Origin: Helicobacteraceae bacterium UBA6016
GTDB lineage: Bacteria > Campylobacterota > Campylobacteria > Campylobacterales > UBA6016
Length of the DNA stretch: 36,866 nucleotides
NCBI GenBank assembly: GCA_002428055.1
Contig: DIZY01000038.1
Location: 1-36,866 of the forward strand
Direction: 5' to 3'
Shown here: piece after piece, positions 8,512-16,175 of the stretch
How the letters are laid out: each line of letters opens with the position of its first letter
Position numbering within the stretch: the stretch's first letter is position 1
Notes under the pieces: model-generated
Told to the model about the DNA's origin: nothing
Database searches by the model: none
The model's input: the letters and a program-made list of their open reading frames with translations, nothing else
Position numbers and translations under genes: made by a program

Positions 8512-9655
8512 AAATTACGCCGTCAAATTCGCTTTTTTATTTAGCGCCGCTACGGCTTTACTGTTTTGTCTGTTTTTGTATGAGTATGGCACTCTTGTGC
8601 GTGAGACGCAGGAGGCGAAGACTGAGGCGGAGCTATTTGTGCAGGCAAAAAGAATAGCGCTTGAAATGGACAGATTCGACTCTCGCACCGAAGAGTATTT
8701 TTATTTTCCTCGTTACAAGCTTTACCGTGCCGCACTTATCGGCGAAGGCGGCAAGACTATTTTTTCTACGCTCGGCTTTAAGCCGTTAACCGCACCGGGC
8801 TATCATAGGCTAAATGAGCGAAGGTATCTAGTCTATGAGTTGCCTCGAGGGGTATATTTTGGGGCAGAGTATCTTGTTGTCTCTAAAGATTTTTACGAGA
8901 GCGAGATATATTTTCGGCTTCTTGTTTTGCTGTTTATCGCTGTTTCCATACTTTTTGGGGTCTATTTGTATCTTATCCGCCTATTTGAGAGGCCGCTTGT
9001 GCAGATGAATGAAAACCTAGATAGATTTATAAAAGACTCTATCCATGAGATAAACACGCCGCTTGCCATCATAAGCGCAAATGTTGAGCTTTTTTGTATG
9101 AAGCACGGCGAAAACAAACATTTAGCTCGCATCAAAGCCGCAGCAAAAAGCTTATCAAATTTATACAACGACATGGAATATCTCATAAAGCAAGGTCGCG
9201 GGCATTTTGCAAAGGAGCTTACAAACCTAGGGGAGGCAACTAGATATAGAGTGGAGTATTTTACTGAGATTGCAGATATGAAAGGTATAAGCTTTTTGTC
9301 TGATATTGGTGAAGAGTGCACTGCATCGGTCAACCCTGTGAAGCTTTATAGATTAATAGACAATAACCTCTCAAATGCCGTCAAATATAGCCATGAAAAC
9401 TCAAAGATAGAAGTAACTCTAAAAAAAATATCAGATAACGAAGCGCAGCTTTGTTTCAAAGATTACGGCGTCGGCATAGAAAAACCGGACAAAATCTTTG
9501 ATAGGTACTACCGCGAGGAGTTGTCAAAAGGCGGCTTTGGGCTTGGGCTAAATATCGTCAAAAACATCTGTGACGACGAGGGGATTAAGATAGATGTAGT
9601 CTCTAAAATAGATGAGGGGAGCGAATTTAGGTATCTATTTTCGCTCTCCCCTTGA
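8474..9655 (+). CDS. Membrane sensor histidine kinase (partner of the OmpR-type regulator)
   Basis: Up to 393 residues, with two membrane segments (about 19-36 and 147-168) bounding a small periplasmic region of ~110 residues. The kinase core has the H-box SIHEINTPLAII (H191 from this start), an N-box (NNLSNAVKYSHE), G1 (DYGVGI) and G2 (GFGLGLNIV). No obvious HAMP domain is seen; the linker after the second membrane segment is short. The start is uncertain: ATG 8474 overlaps the regulator by 38 bases and has no ribosome site, while TTG 8498 (MIKTKNYAVKF...) would give a 14-base overlap and a more normal signal-anchor N-terminus. The small periplasmic region makes it plausible that ligand binding is done by the separate Cache protein. 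Confidence 0.9.
   Translation: MCVVLGIRLIKTKNYAVKFAFLFSAATALLFCLFLYEYGTLVRETQEAKTEAELFVQAKRIALEMDRFDSRTEEYFYFPRYKLYRAALIGEGGKTIFSTLGFKPLTAPGYHRLNERRYLVYELPRGVYFGAEYLVVSKDFYESEIYFRLLVLLFIAVSILFGVYLYLIRLFERPLVQMNENLDRFIKDSIHEINTPLAIISANVELFCMKHGENKHLARIKAAAKSLSNLYNDMEYLIKQGRGHFAKELTNLGEATRYRVEYFTEIADMKGISFLSDIGEECTASVNPVKLYRLIDNNLSNAVKYSHENSKIEVTLKKISDNEAQLCFKDYGVGIEKPDKIFDRYYREELSKGGFGLGLNIVKNICDDEGIKIDVVSKIDEGSEFRYLFSLSP
9616..9651. terminator. Possible bidirectional terminator hairpin inside the kinase 3' end
   Basis: GGGGAGCGAA (9616-9625) pairs with TTCGCTCTCCCC (9640-9651) with a two-base bulge, within the last codons of the kinase gene. Only 6 bases separate the stops of this gene and the convergent oxidoreductase gene. 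T-rich sequence follows on the plus strand. It could serve both transcripts. It is a prediction from pairing only. Confidence 0.45.
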
Positions 9656-9661
9656 TACTTT

Positions 9662-11035
9662 TCAGTTTTGACAAGAGTATATTTTTTTATCTATCGCCTC
9701 TGCCGCTTTGATTATCGGATATGCCGTAGGTGCGGCCGTCAAAAGCGGATGCGTCGCCACTTGTAGATGTAGTAGAGAGTAGGCGCTCATTTTGTTCTCT
9801 ATGATTAGGCCTATTACATTTATCATCTCACCGGCGCTAATACCGCCGCTTATCTGCCCGCCGATTATTGTAGCCCCTCTTCTTGTTGCTATAAGCTTGA
9901 CTTTTTGTTTTTGGCATCCCGCAAGCGAAGCCGGATGTTTGTCCATACCTTCAAAAGTACCGGTTACGATGTCCATATTTTCGGCTAACGCCTCCTCTTC
10001 GGTAATGCCGACGGAAGCAAACGCTCTATCTCCAATCATTGTGGAAAATATAGCTATCGTGCCGCTAAAGCCTTTGATGTACTCTATTTTGTAAAGAGAT
10101 GCAGCGCAGATTCTAGCCTCCGCCGTAGATGTGGACGCTAGCATAACCCCCGTCGTTTTGCGCGTGATAAAGTGTTGCTTGGAAGCGCAATCCCCGACTG
10201 CAAAAACATCTTTTTCTTCGGTTCGCATATACTCATCCACCCAAATACCTTTTTTCTTGCCTACTCTAAGCCCTAGTTTTTGAGCAAGCTCTGTTTGAGG
10301 GTGGTAGCCGATACCTAGTATTACAAAGTCGGTATCTATCTTTTCACCGTTTTCTAGCAGTACGCCGGTGGTTTTGTCCGTATTGCAGAGTATCTCTTTT
10401 AGTTTTGCGTTTTTGATAAGCTTGATACCTTTGACAGCCAGTATCTCCTCCGCCTCTGCCGAAAACTCGGCGTCAAGCGCATTTTGCAATACCCTATCTT
10501 GTTCGCCTATGACGACCACCTCTTTGCCATGCTCTTTTAGCTCTACGGCCACCTCTATGCCGATAAAGCCCGTGCCGATGATGACGGCTTTTTGCTTATC
10601 TTCCACCGCTTTTTTGAGAGCGTCTATCCCGTCTCTATCTTTTGGCACCGCATGCACGCCGCAGCTTTGCGAACCGCCTATTGAGCATGGAATATTCGGT
10701 TCGCTACCGGTGGCAAATACGAGCTTGTCATATTCGTACACCGCTCCGCTTGCCGCCGTCGCCGTTTTGGCTTTAAAATCCACATCTACTATCTCATCAA
10801 AGTGCATTTTGGCTCCGCTCTCCGTCACTTTTGCCGCAGGAACAATATTTTTGGAAGAGTCGCCGAGCTTATCGCCGAAAATATACGGAATGGCGCAAGG
10901 TACCATCGCCTCTTTGTTTTTGCGCACCAAAATAACCTCTTTATTTGGATAGTACGACTTTGCCGTAGAGGCCGTCACCATTCCGGCAGGCCCGCCGCCT
11001 ATAATCAAAATATCCGTTGAAATTTTTTCGTTCAT
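9662..11035 (-). CDS. FAD/NAD(P)-dependent pyridine nucleotide-disulfide oxidoreductase (CoA-disulfide/persulfide reductase or NADH oxidase type)
   Basis: A 457-residue cytoplasmic flavoprotein. The FAD-binding Rossmann motif is IIGGGPAGM (11-19), the second dinucleotide motif is VIIGTGFIGIEVAVEL, and the FAD 'ATG' and GD motifs are YDKLVFATGSEP and VFAVGDCA. A C-terminal dimerisation domain follows. A cysteine in MVPCAIPY (C47) sits where CoA-disulfide reductases, NADH oxidases and peroxidases carry their single redox cysteine. Known family activities are reduction of CoA-disulfide, persulfides, peroxide or oxygen. The surrounding residues differ from the classic SFxxC motif, so the substrate is open. 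It is divergent from soxX across a 309-base control region, and a role in thiol or persulfide chemistry fits, but this is inference. The ATG has an AAAGG ribosome site. Confidence 0.85.
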   Translation of the reverse strand: MNEKISTDILIIGGGPAGMVTASTAKSYYPNKEVILVRKNKEAMVPCAIPYIFGDKLGDSSKNIVPAAKVTESGAKMHFDEIVDVDFKAKTATAASGAVYEYDKLVFATGSEPNIPCSIGGSQSCGVHAVPKDRDGIDALKKAVEDKQKAVIIGTGFIGIEVAVELKEHGKEVVVIGEQDRVLQNALDAEFSAEAEEILAVKGIKLIKNAKLKEILCNTDKTTGVLLENGEKIDTDFVILGIGYHPQTELAQKLGLRVGKKKGIWVDEYMRTEEKDVFAVGDCASKQHFITRKTTGVMLASTSTAEARICAASLYKIEYIKGFSGTIAIFSTMIGDRAFASVGITEEEALAENMDIVTGTFEGMDKHPASLAGCQKQKVKLIATRRGATIIGGQISGGISAGEMINVIGLIIENKMSAYSLLHLQVATHPLLTAAPTAYPIIKAAEAIDKKIYSCQN

Positions 11036-11090
11036 CTGTTGACCTTTCGATAATTTTTTAACTTCCTATGTTAGCAATAATAAGTTAAGT

Positions 11091-11103
11091 ATATGTTACA
11101 TAT
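11091..11103. promoter_or_regulatory. Palindrome ATATGT-T-ACATAT, operator candidate upstream of the oxidoreductase
   Basis: A perfect 6+1+6 palindrome lies about 55-68 bases upstream of the oxidoreductase start. On the minus strand it falls just after a TTGACA (11113-11108), so it would overlap the promoter spacer or -10. No known regulator is assigned. Confidence 0.4.
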
Positions 11104-11107
11104 TAGC

Positions 11108-11113
11108 TGTCAA
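11108..11113 (-). promoter_or_regulatory. Possible -35 element (TTGACA) for the oxidoreductase gene
   Basis: The minus strand reads TTGACA at 11113-11108. Downstream on that strand TATACT lies 14 bases away and TACTTA 16 bases away, both imperfect as -10 partners in spacing or sequence. This is the only consensus-like -35 in the intergenic region. Confidence 0.35.
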
Positions 11114-11117
11114 AATA

Positions 11118-11246
11118 TATTTTACTTCTTTCAAAACCCTCTATTCATTCACTAAGGCTTCACTATGGGTCCCCAAAATCAATAGATTTTGACCCTATAG
11201 TTGCAGAAGCGTTCATTTCATAGAGGGTTTTGAAGGAAGTCAAATA
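11118..11246. repeat. ~129-base imperfect inverted repeat (MITE-like or structured element) in the sox/oxidoreductase divergent region
   Basis: The outer arms 11118-11144 and 11220-11246 are 27 bases long and match at 25 positions; one of the two mismatches would be a G-U pair in RNA. The core of the arm reads TTCAAAACCCTCTAT. Inside, a second pairing brings GCTTC together with GAAGC and ACTATGGGTC with GACCCTATAGT (one bulged base), closing on AAAATC/GATTTT. The whole could form a long cruciform or RNA hairpin. It encodes no ORF. It sits between two divergent starts, so it is not an ordinary terminator. I saw no second copy in this window. Confidence 0.8.
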
Positions 11247-11287
11247 AAAATCTTCAAATCTTTACGCATTTTTTACACATACTTCCA

Positions 11288-11293
11288 TATAAT
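11288..11293 (+). promoter_or_regulatory. TATAAT -10 box of the sox operon
   Basis: A TATAAT lies 52 bases before the soxX ATG, preceded by T-rich tracts as in promoters of this phylum, which often lack a -35. A ribosome site AAGGAG lies at 11334-11339, just before the ATG at 11345. Confidence 0.5.
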
Positions 11294-11301
11294 TTTTTTC
11301 A

Positions 11302-11323
11302 ATACAACACTAGCGTTTTGTAT
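11302..11323. promoter_or_regulatory. Inverted repeat downstream of the sox -10, operator or 5'-UTR hairpin candidate
   Basis: ATACAACAC and GTTTTGTAT (arms of nine, eight pairs matching) are separated by TAGC. The element begins 8 bases after the -10 box, so it would cover the transcription start and early leader. That position suits a repressor site or a leader hairpin. Confidence 0.45.
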
Positions 11324-11344
11324 AACTTTTTTTAAGGAGTTGCG

Positions 11345-11902
11345 ATGAAAAAAGCTACCAAAATCGGGGCTTTATCTGTGTCTATCTGCCTATCCGCTTT
11401 AATCTTCGCAGGATGCGCCGCATCTTCTCAAGAGAGCAGTGTGGCAGCAGTAAGTCCAATCGAATCACCGGACGCTCTTAAAGCGTTAAATAGCGACCTT
11501 CTCGGTGCGGCGAAGGAGTATGCCATGCCTGCCGGATGCGTAAAGAGCGATAAAGCTTCTATAGAGAGGGGCAGACTGTTTTTTAACGAGTTAAACAATG
11601 ACTCAAATGTCTCCTCAAAATACGGTATTGCGTATCCGAAAAGTAAAAACTTCGGCAACTGCGTAGCGTGCCACCAGATAGAAAAAGCCAACGGCTACGG
11701 CAATATAGGTCCAAATTTGGAAAAATATCATGAGGTGTTTGTAAAGACCGGAGCTAGAAAGCCGGAATGGTTATACCAAAAAATAGCCGACCCTAGAATT
11801 GACAACAAAGATACGGCGATGACGGTCAATCTCACGACGAAGCTAATGAATGAATCAGAAATTTGCGACATTGTTTCATACATCGTCGCCGATAAAAAAT
11901 AA
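11345..11902 (+). CDS. soxX: SoxX, c-type cytochrome subunit of the SoxAX complex (predicted lipoprotein)
   Basis: A 185-residue protein. The N-terminus carries a lipoprotein signal ending LIFAGC (C24), so it is probably lipid-anchored rather than free in the periplasm. One heme site is seen, CVACH (C106, C109, H110), followed by the SoxX signature GNIGPNL, with M159 or M168 as possible distal ligand. SoxAX couples thiosulfate to the SoxY cysteine and passes electrons to cytochromes. First gene of soxXYZAB, with a strong ribosome site. Confidence 0.93.
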   Translation: MKKATKIGALSVSICLSALIFAGCAASSQESSVAAVSPIESPDALKALNSDLLGAAKEYAMPAGCVKSDKASIERGRLFFNELNNDSNVSSKYGIAYPKSKNFGNCVACHQIEKANGYGNIGPNLEKYHEVFVKTGARKPEWLYQKIADPRIDNKDTAMTVNLTTKLMNESEICDIVSYIVADKK

Positions 11903-11919
11903 CATACGAAGGAACTAAT

Positions 11920-12366
11920 ATGGAAAGAAGAGAGTTTTTAAAAAATATGAGCATCATGGCCTCTTTGGCTATCGTGGCGATAAGCCCGTTAAAAGCGCTT
12001 GCGGCAGAACTTAGCGCAGAAGAGCAGATAACAAAAATAGTAGGCGCAAAAGGCGCAAAAACAGGCGTAGCGATACTAGTAGCTCCGGCTATCGCCGAAA
12101 ACGGTCTTGTCGTTCCTTTAAAAGTTGAGGTTAATCACCCGATGGAAGAGGGTAATTATGTAAAAGCGATACATCTATATGCGGCAGGCAATCCAACGCC
12201 TAGAGTAGTTACGGTCAATCTAACTCCGGCAAACGGAAAAGCATATTTTTCTACTAGAACGAAGCTTGCAAAAAGCCAAGATGTATTTGTAGTAGCAGAA
12301 CTTTCAAACGGAACTTTTCTGAAAGATACTAAAAATGTAAAAGTGACTATCGGCGGTTGCGGTTGA
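11920..12366 (+). CDS. soxY: SoxY, sulfur-carrier subunit of SoxYZ
   Basis: A 148-residue protein with a twin-arginine signal (ERREFLKNM followed by a hydrophobic stretch), so it is exported folded, presumably together with SoxZ. The mature part is an Ig-like beta sandwich with the SoxY motif VNHPMEEGNYVKAIHLY. It ends in GGCG, with carrier cysteine C147 on the flexible tail where thiosulfate and sulfane intermediates are attached. Most described SoxY tails are GGCGG; this one is a residue shorter. It follows soxX by 17 bases. Confidence 0.95.
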   Translation: MERREFLKNMSIMASLAIVAISPLKALAAELSAEEQITKIVGAKGAKTGVAILVAPAIAENGLVVPLKVEVNHPMEEGNYVKAIHLYAAGNPTPRVVTVNLTPANGKAYFSTRTKLAKSQDVFVVAELSNGTFLKDTKNVKVTIGGCG

Positions 12367-12417
12367 TAACGGCTTTTTCCAAAAAATAAATACGAAATAA
12401 ATACTAAGGATAAAACA

Positions 12418-12735
12418 ATGGCAAGAAGTGTAATGATAAAAACAAAACCAAAAACTTATGCAGTAGGAGACATTATTCAGGTAGATGCGATACTAGAGCA
12501 TCCAATGGAGACGGGGCTACGAAAAGACAAAGACGGCAAGGTGGTTCCTGCGCATCATATTACAGGTGTAAAAGTTGAGTTCGACGGTAAAGTTGTTACG
12601 ACTATGGATTTGACGGCAAGCGTAAGCGTAAATCCGTTCGTGAGTTTCAATCTTAAAGTAACAAAAAACGCCCTGCTTAAAATAACGGCAACAGATAACA
12701 AAGGCGAGACCCAAGAGGGTACAAAAGAGATTTAA
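12418..12735 (+). CDS. soxZ: SoxZ, partner subunit of the sulfur carrier SoxYZ
   Basis: A 105-residue protein with no signal peptide, as expected for a subunit that is co-exported with SoxY through Tat. Typical SoxZ features are IKTKPKTYAVGDIIQVDAILEHPMETGLRKDKDGKVVPAHHI near the start and the beta-sandwich core. No cysteine is present, so the carrier thiol is only on SoxY. A ribosome site (AAGGAT) precedes the ATG. It is 9 bases ahead of soxA. Confidence 0.95.
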   Translation: MARSVMIKTKPKTYAVGDIIQVDAILEHPMETGLRKDKDGKVVPAHHITGVKVEFDGKVVTTMDLTASVSVNPFVSFNLKVTKNALLKITATDNKGETQEGTKEI

Positions 12736-12744
12736 GGAGAGGGT

Positions 12745-13506
12745 ATGAAAAAAGTAGTTTTTACGGTTGCTTTCGCGGCGCTGCTTTCGTCTCCTATTTT
12801 TGCGGAAAATCTCTCTATGTCGGACAAAGATAAAGAGCTTTACTCTTCCGATGAAAATCCAGGGGATTTGTATGTATCAAAAGGTGAGGCGATATTTAAA
12901 AAAACATTTGGAAATAGCGATGAGCTTGCAAAGTTTTTGGGAGTTGAGAAGTCAAAACTATCAACCGAGCTTGCCTCTTATCCAAAATATCTGCCAAAAG
13001 CGGGCAAGGTGGTCGCAATAGATCAGATGCTACAACTTGCGATGAGCGAGAGAGGTATCAAGCCGTTTAAGTTGACAAGCGACGATATGGTGTTTATGTC
13101 GTCTTTTGTGTTTAGTCTTGCAAATGAGCAAAAAATGGCGGTGGATACTACCGGAGAACACGCAAAAGAGTATTATGAGTATGGCAACAAGATATACCAC
13201 ACTCAAAGAGGTGCAAGAGGGCTTTCTTGTAACTCGTGCCACTCTCAAGGCGTTCTTGGAATGAGGCTTAGAATGCAGGTGCTGCCAAACCTAGGTGCGC
13301 CGGAGTTCAAAAGCGGGGCGACTTGGCCTGCGTATAGGATGACAAAATCAGAGCTTACTTCGTTGCAAAAAAGATTTCAGGGATGTATGCAAAACTCTTC
13401 TCAAAAGCCGCTTCCTATAGGCTCAAAAGAGATGGTAGCGCTTGAGCTATATGTGCGTTCGATGTCAAATTCACAAGCGGTAGCAATACCCGGGCTAAAA
13501 AGATAG
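12745..13506 (+). CDS. soxA: SoxA, monoheme cytochrome subunit of SoxAX
   Basis: A 253-residue protein with signal peptide (residues 1-20, ending FA). Only one CxxCH is present (CNSCH; C162, C165, H166), so it is the monoheme form that lacks the N-terminal heme of some proteobacterial SoxA proteins. C214 in KRFQGCM corresponds to the heme-ligating cysteine that becomes a persulfide in the catalytic cycle. Function: joins thiosulfate oxidatively to the SoxY cysteine, in the periplasm, with SoxX. Ribosome site AAGGAGAG. Confidence 0.95.
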   Translation: MKKVVFTVAFAALLSSPIFAENLSMSDKDKELYSSDENPGDLYVSKGEAIFKKTFGNSDELAKFLGVEKSKLSTELASYPKYLPKAGKVVAIDQMLQLAMSERGIKPFKLTSDDMVFMSSFVFSLANEQKMAVDTTGEHAKEYYEYGNKIYHTQRGARGLSCNSCHSQGVLGMRLRMQVLPNLGAPEFKSGATWPAYRMTKSELTSLQKRFQGCMQNSSQKPLPIGSKEMVALELYVRSMSNSQAVAIPGLKR

Positions 13507-13515
13507 GAGGGTTAC

Positions 13516-15246
13516 ATGGATATTTCAAGAAGAGACTTTCTATTTTTGGCGGCGGCGCTTGGCGTAAGCGCTACAAATCCTAGCTTTCTGGAGGCTTCCG
13601 CAATAGAAAAGCTAGATATGCACAACCTTATGTATGACGGGTTCAAACCGACAGGTAATGTAACTCTGCTTCATATATGCGACTGGCACGCACACCTAAA
13701 ACCGCTTTACTGGAGAGAGCCGTCAACGCTTGTTTCCGCTAAAGCTCTTGTCGGTTTGCCGGGGTTTTTGTCTGGTGATGCGTTTATGAAATATTACGGT
13801 CTTAAAAAAGGCTCCGTAGATAGCTATTTTGATACATATCTAGACTTTTCCGCTTTGGCTAATAAGTTTGGCAAGATGGGTGGTGCGGCGCATATCAAAA
13901 CGGTTGTAGATGCGGTGCGCAAAGAGAGAGGCGAAGATAAAGTACTATTTTTGGACTCTGGCGACACATGGCAAGGTACGGCGATAGGGCTAAAAACAAA
14001 AGGTGAAGCTATCGTAAAAGCCCAAAATCTGCTTGGCATCGACATGATGGTGGGGCATTGGGAGTTTACATACGGTAAAGAGCAGGTACTAAAACTTGCC
14101 GGAGATAAAGATAATAAAGGGATGCTAAACGCCGAGTTTATTAGTCAAAATATCTCCGATGAAGAGTGGAACGAGCTAATTTACAAACCTTACTCGATAA
14201 GAAACCAAAACGGCGTAAAAATCGGCTTTTTGGGTCAATCATTTCCTTATACTAAGACGGCAAACCCTGTAAATGTAGACGGCTGGAGCTACGGACTGCG
14301 CCTTGAAGATATGCAAAAGTATGTCAACGAGCTTAGAAGCAAATGCGATGTGGTGGTGCTGCTCTCACACGACGGCTTCAATGTTGACCAAGAGGTAGCA
14401 AAAAGAGTAAAAGGTATCGACATAATACTCTCAGGTCACACACACGACCCGGCTCCTAGACCGATGAAGGTAGGCAATACGCTTATTATCATCTCCGGAA
14501 GCCATGGCAAATATATCAGCAGGCTAGACCTCGATGTCAAAAACGGCAAAATAGCGGGATATGACTACAAGCTGATACCGATAGCCTCAAACATCATTCC
14601 AGCAGACCCGGCGATGGAAAAACTGGTAAAAAATGAGTATGCGCCGTTTGAAAGCGAGCTTTTGACGCCAATAGGCAAAACAAAGACGCTGCTGTACAAA
14701 AGAGATACATTTTATTCGACATTTGACCGTGTGATAGGCGATGCATGTATGAACAAAATGGGCAGCGACATAGTATTTACCCCTGGCTTTAGATGGGGTA
14801 CGACTGTACTACCGGGCTCCGACATTACGGCTGACGATGTGTATGATATGACTGCTATTACTTACCCGAATGTGTACACTTTCGAAATGGGCGGCGAGCA
14901 GTTTCATAGGCTTCTTGAAGACATTGCAGACAATGTGTTCAATCCAGACCCTATCTATCAGCAAGGCGGGGATATGAGTCGTCTTACCGGTGTGACATAC
15001 GATATTCGTATTGGCGCAAAAAGCGGTGAGAGAATCACAAATCTAAAAGTCGGCGGCAAGCCTATCGATATGAAAAAAGCGTATCTGATGAGCGCATGGG
15101 GCGGGAATGTTCAAAAAGCGGGTAAAAACCTTCGAGAGGACAAAATAGCTCCGGTCTATGACATTACGATAGATTATATCAAACGCCAAAAAGTGGTTTC
15201 GGCTCCGGAGCAGTCAAATGTAAGAGTGTTGGACTTTAAACGATGA
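13516..15246 (+). CDS. soxB: SoxB, dimanganese sulfate thiohydrolase
   Basis: A 576-residue protein with a twin-arginine signal (SRRDFLFLAAALG). It belongs to the 5'-nucleotidase/metallophosphoesterase family. Metal ligands are visible in ICDWHAHLKPLYWREPS (D56, H58), LDSGDTWQGT, VGHWEFTYG and LSGHTHD. The C-terminal 5'-nucleotidase-like domain is complete. It hydrolyses the sulfonate group from SoxY-cysteine-S-sulfonate as sulfate in the periplasm. The metal motif WHAH/GHWEF differs from the generic GNHEF nucleotidases and fits SoxB. The stop overlaps the next start (ATGA). Confidence 0.96.
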   Translation: MDISRRDFLFLAAALGVSATNPSFLEASAIEKLDMHNLMYDGFKPTGNVTLLHICDWHAHLKPLYWREPSTLVSAKALVGLPGFLSGDAFMKYYGLKKGSVDSYFDTYLDFSALANKFGKMGGAAHIKTVVDAVRKERGEDKVLFLDSGDTWQGTAIGLKTKGEAIVKAQNLLGIDMMVGHWEFTYGKEQVLKLAGDKDNKGMLNAEFISQNISDEEWNELIYKPYSIRNQNGVKIGFLGQSFPYTKTANPVNVDGWSYGLRLEDMQKYVNELRSKCDVVVLLSHDGFNVDQEVAKRVKGIDIILSGHTHDPAPRPMKVGNTLIIISGSHGKYISRLDLDVKNGKIAGYDYKLIPIASNIIPADPAMEKLVKNEYAPFESELLTPIGKTKTLLYKRDTFYSTFDRVIGDACMNKMGSDIVFTPGFRWGTTVLPGSDITADDVYDMTAITYPNVYTFEMGGEQFHRLLEDIADNVFNPDPIYQQGGDMSRLTGVTYDIRIGAKSGERITNLKVGGKPIDMKKAYLMSAWGGNVQKAGKNLREDKIAPVYDITIDYIKRQKVVSAPEQSNVRVLDFKR

Positions 15247-16175
15247 AAAAGCTGATTTTTTTATTTTTGACTTTTGCCATTAGCGCTTTTGCGGCAGAGG
15301 GGTTTGTGCTTTTGGAAACTTCCAAGAGCGGCAAAGAGCTTACGAAGGCGGTCTCGGATGCGGTAGCCAAGGCCGGTTTTGTACCTGCGGATGAGAGAGA
15401 TTTGAATGTGGCTTTTACTAAGCAGTTTGAGCAGAGCGATTTTGAGCTTTACTACAATCTGACTGTTTTTGATGCCAAGGCTTTAGGTGCAGTACTACCG
15501 TCTAATCCTAAGCTGGCTGGGTTTGTGCCGTATACGGTGTTAATCTATCAAAAAAAAGGCGAGAAAAAAAGCTTTGTCGGATTTGTCAAAACTGAGGCTA
15601 TATCGCTCTCTACCGGCGTAAAAGACAAAAAGACGATTGACGCTCTGAAAAAAAGCGAACAAACTCTAGAAAAAGAGATAAAAGCGGCGCTTAAAGACGC
15701 TAAGGCTGTAAAGCTCTCGTATCAACCGACTCCAAAAGAGGATAAAGAACTATTTTTTGAAGCCGCTATAAAAGTGAGTGAAAAAGAGAACGCAATCGCA
15801 AAAAAAGAGGGTCTGCAAAAAGAGTTTGAGAGCGCCGTAGAGGTGGAGGGGTTTAAGATCTCAAATATTACGGATTTAAAAGCGGAGCTTGAAAAAGTAA
15901 AAGCCGATATGTCTAAATACGAGTTTTTTGACACCTACTCTATCTGCAAACTAAAAGTGATTTATAGCGCGTCGAAAGAGAGAGCCGAGGCTGGTGTTTT
16001 TGCACCGTGTTCGGTCTATTTTTACAAGCTAAAATCGGAGCCGTTTATACGGGCAGGATTTCCGCCGACAAAAAACTGGGTTGTTCACACAAACATTACA
16101 AATGCCGAATATGTTAAGATTATGATTGATGCTGAAAATGTAGTCAAAAATATGTTAAACGAGGCGGCTGAGTGA
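15243..16175 (+). CDS. Secreted DUF302-like protein coupled to soxB
   Basis: A 310-residue protein with signal peptide (1-17, ending AFA). Two alpha/beta segments (about 20-150 and 180-300) resemble DUF302 domains, with the VAFTKQFEQSDFELYYNLTVFDAKALGAVL pattern and a weaker second copy. Two cysteines, in SICKLKV and APCSVYF, lie in the second half. It overlaps soxB by ATGA and the DsrE-like gene by GTGA, so it is translated with the sox operon. DUF302 proteins are small soluble or periplasmic proteins often found beside sulfur-oxidation genes; their biochemical role is not established. A role in handling reduced sulfur or metals in the periplasm is inference. Confidence 0.75.
   Translation: MKKLIFLFLTFAISAFAAEGFVLLETSKSGKELTKAVSDAVAKAGFVPADERDLNVAFTKQFEQSDFELYYNLTVFDAKALGAVLPSNPKLAGFVPYTVLIYQKKGEKKSFVGFVKTEAISLSTGVKDKKTIDALKKSEQTLEKEIKAALKDAKAVKLSYQPTPKEDKELFFEAAIKVSEKENAIAKKEGLQKEFESAVEVEGFKISNITDLKAELEKVKADMSKYEFFDTYSICKLKVIYSASKERAEAGVFAPCSVYFYKLKSEPFIRAGFPPTKNWVVHTNITNAEYVKIMIDAENVVKNMLNEAAE

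Noticed and set aside
10368..10952. 194-codon plus-strand open frame
   Set aside because: It is antisense to the oxidoreductase gene, whose FAD and NAD motifs are intact; composition is that of a shadow frame.
11118..11246. Ordinary rho-independent terminator
   Set aside because: Both flanking genes point away from it and the stem is too long with nested pairing; no gene ends here.
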